Source: Nucisporomicrobium flavum (GTDB taxonomy: Bacteria; Actinomycetota; Actinomycetes; Mycobacteriales; Micromonosporaceae). Taken from it: 64,000 nt of DNA. This document shows, piece after piece, positions 1 through 7,063 of the stretch (position 1 is its first letter; each line of letters opens with the position of its first letter). The stretch covers positions 165,550 through 229,549 of the forward strand of contig NZ_JADMLH010000014.1 of NCBI RefSeq assembly GCF_016464385.1, written 5' to 3'. The notes beneath the pieces are model-generated. The model was not told where the DNA came from. It saw only the letters and a program-made list of their open reading frames with translations, and made no database searches. The translations under genes were made by a program, and so were the position numbers.

Positions 1-676
1 GGCTCACGTCGACGGCCTCGAACGTCGGCCGGAACATCGGGGCCACGGACCCCACGAACATCGCGACGGCCAGCAGCCGCAGCGCCGCGTTGGCGATGTA
101 CGTGTGGCTGGACAGCACGAACTTCGCCACCGCGAAGACGGCGAGCATGGCGATGATCGTCACCATCAGCGACAGGTAGACGCCGGTGCTGTTGTTCTGC
201 CGCAGCGCGGGCTGGGTGCTGAAGTGCCAGAGGAACACGGCCGCAGCGAGCATCACGGTGGCCGCATCCAGCACCACGCGCACCAGCTCTCCCGGCGAGT
301 GGCGGTCCAGCGGGAGGCGGAACAGGGCGTACATGATGATCAGCACGCCGAGGCCGCACGAGACGAGCATGACCGGGCCGGTCTGGTCGCCGCGCGGGTG
401 CGCCTCGGCCAGCACGTCGACCGCCTGCGACGAGATGCCCACCCCGATGAACGCCATGGCGGCGGCGATGTGCCGCCAGAACCGGCGGGTGGGCAGCGGC
501 AGGGCCGTCGTCCGGGCCGTACGCACCAGCGCGGTGAACAGGATGATCCCGCCGACGACGCTGGGCAGCCAGAGCAGTACGCGGGGCCCGGCCGGGTGCA
601 CGAGGTTCACCAGGAACCAGGCCGCCGCGAAACCCGCGCAGGCTCCTGAGGCGCGCAGCAGGCGATCGGTCGTCAC
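1..676 (-). CDS. Multi-pass membrane protein, N-terminal part (runs off window)
   Basis: This reverse-strand gene starts at a GTG whose complement is 674-676, and it continues past base 1, so only about 225 residues are visible. They form at least six hydrophobic segments, for example LLWLPSVVGGIILF near the start, LVSCGLGVLIIMYALF, VYLSLMVTIIAMLAVFAVA and AALRLLAVAMFVGSVAP, joined by short charged loops. No catalytic domain lies inside the window. Actinomycete GGDEF/EAL proteins often carry membrane sensor regions of this type, so a sensor half of a cyclic-di-GMP or kinase protein is possible, but that is inference. It is divergent from the glycan operon that starts at 790. Another in-frame GTG lies at 680-682. 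Confidence 0.6.
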   Translation of the reverse strand, partial: MTTDRLLRASGACAGFAAAWFLVNLVHPAGPRVLLWLPSVVGGIILFTALVRTARTTALPLPTRRFWRHIAAAMAFIGVGISSQAVDVLAEAHPRGDQTGPVMLVSCGLGVLIIMYALFRLPLDRHSPGELVRVVLDAATVMLAAAVFLWHFSTQPALRQNNSTGVYLSLMVTIIAMLAVFAVAKFVLSSHTYIANAALRLLAVAMFVGSVAPMFRPTFEAVDVS

Positions 677-789
677 GTGCACCAGATCGGTCGCCGGAGG
701 GCGGGGGTGAGGAATTGCGGGTCGCCTCGCCCCGGATGTGTCCCGGACAACCGGGGTTCCCCCGTTGGTCACCTTGGGCGTCGAGCGTG

Positions 790-1839
790 ATGGGCATGAA
801 TGCCGTGCTGCTGTCCGTGGTCGTCCCGGTGTACGGGGTCGAGGGCTACCTCTACCAGTGCCTGGAGTCGATCCGCGCCGGGCTGACCGCTGAGGAGTCC
901 GCGGCCGTCGAGGTCATCGCCGTCGACGACGCCTCGCCGGACGGCTGCGGGGAGATGCTGGACGCGTACGCGGCCCGCCACGGCGACCTGCGCGTGGTGC
1001 ACCTGAGCAGCAACGTCGGCCTGGGGCTGGCCCGCAACGCCGGCCTGGCCGAGGCGAGCGGCGAGTACGTCTGGTTCGTCGACAGCGACGACTGGCTGCC
1101 GGCCGGCTCGGTGCGGGCGGTGCTGGAGCGGTTGCGCGCCGAGCGCCCCGACGTGCTGCTCGTCGACCACCTGCGGGTGCACGAGAACGGCCGGCTGGAG
1201 CCCGACGCGAGCAGTGCCGCGCTCAAGGACCCCCGGCTGCCCAGCCTGATCAAGCTGCAGCACACCGCCTGGAACCGGATCGTGCGCCGCGGGCTGCTGG
1301 CCGAGCTGGACCTGCGCTTCCTGCCCGGCTGGTACGAGGACGTTCCGTTCAGCAACCCGGTGCTCATCGGTGCGCGGAGCATCGCGGTGCTCGACCGGGT
1401 CTGCTACCACTACCGCATCGGCCGGCTCGGCGCGATCACCGCTACCCGCAGTGAGCGCCACTTCGAGGCCTTCGACCAGTACGACCGCATGCTCGCCTGG
1501 GTGGGCGCCCGCGACCCCGAGCCTTGGCTGCGTCACCAGGTGTTCACCTTGATGGTCAACCACCTGCTGGTCGTGGCGGGCAACGACGGCCGCCTGCACC
1601 CGAGCTCGCGCCGGGCCTTCTTCAAGCGGCTGGCCGCGCACTACCGCCGCCACCTGCCCCCGGGCCACCCCGGCGAAGCGGGGGTCAAGCACCGCCTGGT
1701 GCGCCTGGACAACTACCCGCTGTACGCGGTGCTCCGGCAGGCGTACCGGATCGGGAGGCGCGACCCCGAGCCGTCACCTGCGGTTCGCCCGGCCCTCGCC
1801 TCGGCGCCACAACGGGCTCAAGCAGCCTCCCTACGGTGA
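790..1839 (+). CDS. Family 2 glycosyltransferase
   Basis: The product of about 349 residues opens with the GT-A nucleotide-sugar fold: VVVPVYGVEGYL, then the DDASPDG acidic motif, NVGLGLARNAGL and the VDSDDWL metal-binding DxD. A later WYEDVPF motif is typical of capsule and teichoic-type family 2 transferases. It should transfer a sugar from a nucleotide donor to a cell-surface polymer on the cytoplasmic face. I chose the ATG at 790; the open frame extends upstream to 715 but lacks family similarity there, and an ATG at 796 is a second option. The C-terminal ~40 residues are proline/alanine rich and unconserved. It is first of a six-gene run whose members overlap or lie a few bases apart, and its partners (PseI, PseH-like) suggest that a nonulosonic acid polymer is built here. 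Confidence 0.85.
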   Translation: MGMNAVLLSVVVPVYGVEGYLYQCLESIRAGLTAEESAAVEVIAVDDASPDGCGEMLDAYAARHGDLRVVHLSSNVGLGLARNAGLAEASGEYVWFVDSDDWLPAGSVRAVLERLRAERPDVLLVDHLRVHENGRLEPDASSAALKDPRLPSLIKLQHTAWNRIVRRGLLAELDLRFLPGWYEDVPFSNPVLIGARSIAVLDRVCYHYRIGRLGAITATRSERHFEAFDQYDRMLAWVGARDPEPWLRHQVFTLMVNHLLVVAGNDGRLHPSSRRAFFKRLAAHYRRHLPPGHPGEAGVKHRLVRLDNYPLYAVLRQAYRIGRRDPEPSPAVRPALASAPQRAQAASLR

Positions 1840-1843
1840 CGCG

Positions 1844-2311
1844 GTGCTGCGAGCTGCCGTCGATGCCGATCGGGACACCGTCCTCACCTGGCGTAATCAC
1901 CCGGACGTCCGTGCGGTCAGCCTGACCACGCACGTCATCACGCCGGAGGAGCACGCGACGTGGTGGGACGCGGCGCTCGCGGATCCGCGGCGGCACATCC
2001 TGATCTTCGACGACAAGGGCGTCGTCATTTTCGACCTGCGTGCGGATCCGCCGAGCTGGAGCTTCTACCTGGACGTCGCCGGGCTCGGCACGGCCCTGCT
2101 GCCGACCTGGATGCGCCTGGAGCAGGCCGCGGTCCGGTACGCGTTCGGCGAGCTGGGCCTGACCCGGCTGGGCGGCGAGACGCTGGCGGCCAACAAGCAG
2201 GTGCTGGCCCTGCACCGGCGCTTCGGCTTCCGGGAGACGCGCCGCTACGACCGGCTGATCGACGGCACGCCGCAGACCGTGGTGTGGACCGAGAGGGGAA
2301 CTGAGCAGTGA
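1844..2311 (+). CDS. GNAT acetyltransferase, PseH-like
   Basis: A 155-residue GNAT-fold N-acetyltransferase. It shows an N-terminal LRAAVDADRDTVLTWRNHP stretch, the ITPEEHATWW segment typical of PseH/RimJ-like enzymes, and the C-terminal AANKQVLALHRRFGFRETR acetyl-CoA-binding half. PseH acetylates the 4-amino group of a UDP-linked 4,6-dideoxy sugar on the way to pseudaminic acid, and the neighbouring gene is a clear pseI, so this role fits. The acetyl acceptor cannot be read from sequence alone. It starts with GTG four bases after the glycosyltransferase stop, and its stop overlaps the next start as GTGA, implying translational coupling. One alternative is an amino-sugar acetyltransferase of a related nonulosonate pathway (legionaminic type). 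Confidence 0.75.
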   Translation: MLRAAVDADRDTVLTWRNHPDVRAVSLTTHVITPEEHATWWDAALADPRRHILIFDDKGVVIFDLRADPPSWSFYLDVAGLGTALLPTWMRLEQAAVRYAFGELGLTRLGGETLAANKQVLALHRRFGFRETRRYDRLIDGTPQTVVWTERGTEQ

Positions 2312-3348
2312 TCGTCGACGACGTGGAGATCGGCGCCGGGCGGCGGCCGTACATCGTGGCCGAGATGTCGGGCAACCACAACGGCTCCCTCGACCGCGCC
2401 CTCGCGCTGGTGGACGCGGCCGCCGAGGCCGGCGCCCACGCCATCAAGATCCAGACCTACACGGCCGACACCATGACCGTGGACGTCAAGCACCCGCGCT
2501 TCCGGATCTCCCAGGGCCACGAGCTGTGGGGGGACGAGTACCTCTACCAGCTGTACGAGCGCGCGCACACGCCCTGGGAGTGGCACGAGGCGATCTTCGA
2601 CCGCGCCCGGGAGCGTGGCCTGACCCCGTTCTCCAGCCCGTTCGACCGTACGGCGGTGGAGCTGCTCGAGAAGCTCGACGCCCCGATGTACAAGATCGCC
2701 TCCTCGGAGATCACCGACCTGCCGCTGATCCGGCTCTGCGCGAGCACCGGCAAGCCGCTGATCATCTCCACCGGCATGGCGAGCGTGCAGGAGATCGCCG
2801 CCGCGGTGGACGCCGCCCGCGGCGCCGGCTGCCGGGACATCGTCGTGCTCTCGTGCACCGCGTCGTACCCGGCCCCGCCCGAGCACACCAACCTGCGGCG
2901 CATCCCGGTGCTCGCCGAGGCGTTCCGGGTGCCGATCGGGCTCAGCGACCACACGCTCGGGATCGGCGTACCGGTCGCGAGCGTGGCGTTCGGCGCGTGC
3001 CTGATCGAGAAGCACGTCACGCTGGACCGCGGCGACGGCGGCGTGGACTCGGCCTTCTCGCTGGAGCCGCAGGAACTCGCCGCGCTGGTCGTCGAGTCCG
3101 AGCGGGCGTGGCAGGCGCTGGGCACGACCGCCATCGGACCCACCGAGGCGGAGAAGGAGGGGCTGCGCTTCCGCCGCTCCCTGTACGTAGTGACCGACGT
3201 GCGCGCGGGCGACCCGGTCACCGAGGAGAACGTCCGCTCCATCCGCCCGACCGGCGGCCTGGCCCCCGACGCCATCGGCCTGGTGCTCGGGCGCACCTTC
3301 CAGCGGGACGCGGCCAAGGGCACGCCGCTGTCCTGGGACCTGATCTGA
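2308..3348 (+). CDS. pseI: Pseudaminic acid synthase (NeuB family)
   Basis: A 346-residue NeuB-family synthase that condenses phosphoenolpyruvate with a 6-deoxy-diacetamido hexose to give a nonulosonic acid. Residues ~15-270 form the TIM barrel, with AEMSGNHNGS, the PseI-type IKIQTYTADTMT (sialic acid synthases usually read KFQTF here), TPWEWHEAIF, FSSPFD, YKIASSEI, ISTGMA, LSCTASYP, GLSDHT and the EKHVTLDR metal/phosphate motif. Residues ~280-346 form the antifreeze-like SAF domain (RRSLYVVTDVRAGDPVTEENV). These motifs favour pseudaminic over sialic or legionaminic acid. The GTG start overlaps the previous stop. PseB, PseC, PseG and the CMP-transferase PseF are absent from this window, so the pathway must be completed elsewhere. 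Confidence 0.92.
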   Translation: MIVDDVEIGAGRRPYIVAEMSGNHNGSLDRALALVDAAAEAGAHAIKIQTYTADTMTVDVKHPRFRISQGHELWGDEYLYQLYERAHTPWEWHEAIFDRARERGLTPFSSPFDRTAVELLEKLDAPMYKIASSEITDLPLIRLCASTGKPLIISTGMASVQEIAAAVDAARGAGCRDIVVLSCTASYPAPPEHTNLRRIPVLAEAFRVPIGLSDHTLGIGVPVASVAFGACLIEKHVTLDRGDGGVDSAFSLEPQELAALVVESERAWQALGTTAIGPTEAEKEGLRFRRSLYVVTDVRAGDPVTEENVRSIRPTGGLAPDAIGLVLGRTFQRDAAKGTPLSWDLI

Positions 3349-3366
3349 GAGGCACGGAACAAGACG

Positions 3367-4962
3367 GTGTGGCTGAACGCGAACAGCAAGGAGCTCCAGT
3401 GGTTCCTGGAGTCGGCGGCGGTCTACTGGGAGAAGAACCTCCCGCACCCCGCTGACGACGCGGTGGTCGTGGTGGAGGCCTTCCACCAGGACATCCGGGT
3501 GAACCTGCGCAACCTGGCGTTCGCCAACGCCATCCGCAAGCTGCACCCGGCCCGGATGGTGGTGCTGACCGGCGTCGAGGACGCGTGGATGCGCACGCTG
3601 TGGAAGGGCTTCGACGTCGGCGTGGTCCGCAAGGTGTCCGAGGCGTTCGCCGCGTCCGAGGTCATCGACGTGTGGGACCGGGTCCGGCAGTCGGACACGC
3701 CGGCCCGGCCGGACGAGACCATCGTGGCCTACACGGACGCCACGTACTGCCGGCTGGCCAAGGTGCCGCGGCTGCCCGAGGGCTACCGCGAGCGGCCGGA
3801 CTACCGGCTGCGGCACGCGTACGCCACCCGGCTCTCGGACTTCTACGAGGAGCTGATGCGGCGCAACGTGGTCGCGCTGGTCACCAGCCACGTCGACTAC
3901 GACCAGTGGGGGCTGGCCGTCGAGTCGGCCCGCCGCGCCGGGGTCCCGATCATCCACACCCAGCAGACCGGATGCCTGAAGGCGTACGGGCTCTACCCGG
4001 AGACCGACACCGGCACCGGCACGTTCCGCGAGGAGCTCACCCGGCAGATCGGCGACGTCTTCGAGACGCAGGTGTGGCCCCGGCACGAGCAGCTGCGGCC
4101 GAACGCCGAGCTGGTGGCCTGGCGGGCCAAGGTCAACCTCGGCCGGCCGAGCTGGTGGCGTGGCGGCGTCACCGCCTCCGTCGACCTCAACAACCCGGCC
4201 GAGCGGGCCCGGCTGCGCACCCACGTCGTCGACCGGCTGGGCTTCGACCCGGCGCGGCCCGTCGTCACGGTCTTCAACCACGCGGTGTCGGACGCGCTCG
4301 GCACCAACCGCGAGCTGTTCCCCAGCCTCGCCGACTGGTTCGCCGACACGGCCGCGTACGCCGCGGAGAACACCGACGCGCAGTGGCTCTTCCTCGACCA
4401 CCCCAGCCAGGCGCTCTACGACTCGACCGGCTTCTTCGACTCGGTCGCCACGCAGTACAAGCGCGTGAAGCACATGGCGTTCCGGCCCAGCGCCACGCTC
4501 AGCAAGAACGCGCTGTGGAGCCTCACCGACCTCGGCGTCACCGTGCGCGGCAGCGTCAGCAACGAGCTGCCGGCGTACGGGATCCCGGTCATCCAGGCGG
4601 GCTGGTCGGAGTGGAGCTCGTGCGGGCTGTCCACGGTGGTGGAGGACCAGGACGCGTACTGGAAGACCCTCGAGCAGAGCATCGCCGCGATCCGCGACGG
4701 CGTCGACCTGGTGAGCGAGGAGCAGGTGCGGCGGGCCCGGCTGTGGCTGTGGCTGTACCGCAGCGGCACCGACGTGGTCACCCCGCTCGTCCCGCAGTGG
4801 GAGGTCTGGCCGGCCGACACGCTGCTCAAGACCATGCGGGCCACGTTCCGGCACATCGAGGCCGACGCCGACCCGCTGTTCGCGTCGGTCGCGCGCATGT
4901 GGACCCGCAAGGAGCCGATGCTCACCCGCACGGACTTCCGCGACCTCGGGGCGGGCGCATGA
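3367..4962 (+). CDS. Putative glycosyltransferase of surface-polymer assembly
   Basis: A 531-residue soluble protein with no signal peptide. The N-terminal half binds no obvious ligand. The C-terminal half has the look of a GT-B C-terminal domain: VVTVFNHAVSDALG, WLFLDHPSQ, then TDLGVTVRGSVSNELPAYGI followed by PVIQAG. This resembles the nucleotide-sugar lobe of capsule Kdo-transferase-like proteins (KpsC/KpsS/LpsZ group), which use CMP-linked ulosonic acids. Given PseI next door, a CMP-pseudaminic acid transferase or polymer synthase is a reasonable but unproven idea. It starts at GTG 3367, 18 bases after pseI, with a GAGAGG-like sequence upstream, and its TGA overlaps the next ATG. No frameshift or truncation is seen. 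Confidence 0.6.
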   Translation: MWLNANSKELQWFLESAAVYWEKNLPHPADDAVVVVEAFHQDIRVNLRNLAFANAIRKLHPARMVVLTGVEDAWMRTLWKGFDVGVVRKVSEAFAASEVIDVWDRVRQSDTPARPDETIVAYTDATYCRLAKVPRLPEGYRERPDYRLRHAYATRLSDFYEELMRRNVVALVTSHVDYDQWGLAVESARRAGVPIIHTQQTGCLKAYGLYPETDTGTGTFREELTRQIGDVFETQVWPRHEQLRPNAELVAWRAKVNLGRPSWWRGGVTASVDLNNPAERARLRTHVVDRLGFDPARPVVTVFNHAVSDALGTNRELFPSLADWFADTAAYAAENTDAQWLFLDHPSQALYDSTGFFDSVATQYKRVKHMAFRPSATLSKNALWSLTDLGVTVRGSVSNELPAYGIPVIQAGWSEWSSCGLSTVVEDQDAYWKTLEQSIAAIRDGVDLVSEEQVRRARLWLWLYRSGTDVVTPLVPQWEVWPADTLLKTMRATFRHIEADADPLFASVARMWTRKEPMLTRTDFRDLGAGA

Positions 4963-5924
4963 TCGGCGCGTGGTTCGCGACCGACTACGACGAGCCGCAG
5001 CACGTCATCGAGGGCCTGCCGATCGAGGTCACCAGCGGCCGCGACCCGGGCCTGGGCATCGTCGACCAGGTGGTGCGCGGGCAGGGCATCGTGGGCCGGG
5101 TGACCGGCGACCACGGCGCGGTCGGGCTCAAGGTCAGCAGCCCCGGCGCCGGCACCCGGGTCGCCGTGCAGATCCACCTGGACGAGGTCGGCACCCGCTG
5201 GTGGTCCGACCGGGTGCGCCCGTCGCGGCTCGCACCCGAGCTGCCCCGGGTGGTGCTGCTGCGGGCGCAAGGCCGGCTGCGCGGCGCGGCCGTGCTGGCC
5301 CGCCGCCAGGGCCTGCGGCGCGCCGGCGGCGCGAAGCTCACGCTCGAGTTCGACCTGACCGCGGCCGAGCTGGACGGCGACGGCCTGCTGATGGTCGAGC
5401 TCGCCGAACCCCCGCGACCCGGGTGGGCGGAGGGCCGGTATTCCGCGCGTTCCGCGCTGGGCGTGCGGATCGACAAGATTTCGGTACGGGCACAGCCCCC
5501 CACGACCGCAGCACCGGCTGCACACCCTGACACGGGTTGTGACCTCGCCGTCCTGCCGCCCGGCAGCCCCGAGCGGTTCCGCCTGGAGCTGTCCCCGGTG
5601 ACGCCGGCCCCGCCGCTCCCACGCTCCCCGTCGAACAGGTGGACCCGCCGCAAGCCCGCCCGTGCCGGGTTCAAGGTGCTCCGGGCCGCCCGCCGCGCCG
5701 GCACCCGCGTGGTGGCCGAGGTGCACAAGTCCCGCCCGCACGCCGGCGTCGGCGTGCAGGCGATCGATCTGCTGACCGGCGTACCCGTGGGCCTGGAGGT
5801 CGTGGGCCGCGGTGCCGGTGGCCTGGACGTGCGCCGCACCGGTGCCGCCGAGGGACCGGTTCTGATCGGTCTCGACCCGGGCGACCGGGGCCTGTCCTGC
5901 CGTGTCCTGGTGCCGGGCCGATGA
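4959..5924 (+). CDS. Uncharacterised protein of the glycan operon
   Basis: A 321-residue protein that I do not recognise. The start ATG 4959-4961 overlaps the upstream stop (ATGA). Residues 1-170 are beta-rich and acidic (for example IHLDEVGTRWWSDRVRPS and LTLEFDLTAAELDGDG), as expected for a beta-sandwich or carbohydrate-binding module. A proline-rich linker (~200-225) leads to a basic stretch RWTRRKPARAGFKVLRAARR and then a second beta-rich segment. No signal peptide or membrane helix is visible. It is sandwiched between a glycosyltransferase-like gene and a beta-helix gene and translationally coupled to both, so it likely works on the same surface polymer, perhaps as a scaffold or non-catalytic subunit. 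The function is unknown. Confidence 0.7.
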   Translation: MIGAWFATDYDEPQHVIEGLPIEVTSGRDPGLGIVDQVVRGQGIVGRVTGDHGAVGLKVSSPGAGTRVAVQIHLDEVGTRWWSDRVRPSRLAPELPRVVLLRAQGRLRGAAVLARRQGLRRAGGAKLTLEFDLTAAELDGDGLLMVELAEPPRPGWAEGRYSARSALGVRIDKISVRAQPPTTAAPAAHPDTGCDLAVLPPGSPERFRLELSPVTPAPPLPRSPSNRWTRRKPARAGFKVLRAARRAGTRVVAEVHKSRPHAGVGVQAIDLLTGVPVGLEVVGRGAGGLDVRRTGAAEGPVLIGLDPGDRGLSCRVLVPGR

Positions 5925-6952
5925 TCCACCGACCGGTGCTCGGCGCCGACCCGGACCGCAACCGCCGGCTGCTGCAGGAGGTGCTGGACACCGTCCCGCC
6001 GGGGAAGCTGGAGCTCCCACCCGGTACGCACGCGCTCGCCGACGGCTTGCGCGTCCCCGGCGGCTGGACCGTACGCGGCTCGGAGGTGGCCGGCGCGAAC
6101 GGCGGGCCTCCCGGCACCTGGCTGGGGTCCACCGGTACGACCGGGCACCCGGTGCTGCACATCGTCGGCTCCGACGTGTCCGTGAGTGATCTGGGCCTGC
6201 GGCCGCCGCCGGCGGACCCGGGTGAGCACGGGGGCGACCGCGGTACGGCGATCACGGTCGGCGACTACCTCTACCCGGGGACCCCCGAGTGGATCTCCGG
6301 TGTCGACCTCCGGCGCGTGCACGTCGAGCGCCCGGAGGAGAAGCACGCCAACTGCATCGCGATCATGGGCGCGGTCCGCGACCTCACCGTGCACGACGTG
6401 ACGATCCGGGGCGGCTACACGGGCGTCGCGGTGCACTGGGGCGCGGTCGGCGCGGACGTGTCCACGATCGAGGGACCCACGTACCACCCGCACCGCCTCA
6501 CGATCACCGACCTGCGGGTGACCGACGCGATCGAGGGTTTCTACCTCAGCTCGGTGCACGACGTCCGGGTCGAGGGCGCCTGCCTGCGCGGCGTGGAGAT
6601 GGGCTTCCGGCTGCTCCCGGGCGACAACACCGACCGCTTCGTCACCTCCTCGGAGCACGTGAGCTCCGCCATCGACATCTCCGGCGTGTGTGTGAGCTGG
6701 CACGGCCCCCGGTACGCGGTGCGGGTCGCCGGCTGGGGCCGTAGCGAGGTGGACGGCCTGGTCAGCGTCCTGCGCTACCGCGACACCGCGATCCGCGACT
6801 GCACGCTGCGCGGGACCGGCACCGGTGACGCGTGGTCCCCGATCCTCGTGGAACGGGCCGAGGGCGTGGCGCTGCACGACATCATCGCGTCGTCGAACCA
6901 TCCCACAGAGCCGGGCGCCTGCTGTAGGGTCGCTGCCAAGCCGTCGGTGTAA
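5921..6952 (+). CDS. Right-handed beta-helix repeat protein
   Basis: A 343-residue protein with the pectate-lyase-like parallel beta-helix pattern. After an N-terminal segment (LLQEVLDTVPPGKLELPPGT, also seen at the start of pectate-lyase-like folds) come repeated short strands: VLHIVGSDVSVSDLGL, ISGVDLRRVHVER, AVRDLTVHDVTIRG, PHRLTITDLRVTD, VHDVRVEGACLRG and AIRDCTLRG. Such proteins bind or cleave acidic polysaccharides or act as epimerases; catalytic residues cannot be assigned here. No signal peptide is seen, so cytoplasmic action or non-classical export is implied. The start overlaps the previous stop (ATGA). The last ~20 residues (CCRVAAKPSV) do not fit the helix pattern and may be a simple tail. 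It is the last gene of the operon. Confidence 0.75.
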   Translation: MIHRPVLGADPDRNRRLLQEVLDTVPPGKLELPPGTHALADGLRVPGGWTVRGSEVAGANGGPPGTWLGSTGTTGHPVLHIVGSDVSVSDLGLRPPPADPGEHGGDRGTAITVGDYLYPGTPEWISGVDLRRVHVERPEEKHANCIAIMGAVRDLTVHDVTIRGGYTGVAVHWGAVGADVSTIEGPTYHPHRLTITDLRVTDAIEGFYLSSVHDVRVEGACLRGVEMGFRLLPGDNTDRFVTSSEHVSSAIDISGVCVSWHGPRYAVRVAGWGRSEVDGLVSVLRYRDTAIRDCTLRGTGTGDAWSPILVERAEGVALHDIIASSNHPTEPGACCRVAAKPSV

Positions 6953-7004
6953 TCGACGCTCCTGAAAGATTTCGTGAGTTTCCGCCGTTGGCGGGCGCAG
7001 AACG

Positions 7005-7042
7005 GGGCCGGGGGTGAACGCCGCCACGTCCACCCCCGGCCC
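7005..7042. terminator. Bidirectional hairpin terminator between convergent genes
   Basis: A perfect 12-bp stem (GGGCCGGGGGTG at 7005-7016 with its complement at 7031-7042) and a 14-base loop lie between the beta-helix gene and the reverse-strand MmpL gene. There is no U-tract, as is usual in GC-rich actinomycetes. Confidence 0.75.
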
Positions 7043-7063
7043 TCCTGCACCGTCAGTTCCGGC

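Noticed and set aside
104..710. Forward frames over the first 700 bases
   Set aside because: Both read as His/Arg/Ala-rich antisense text, while the reverse strand gives a clean multi-helix membrane protein.
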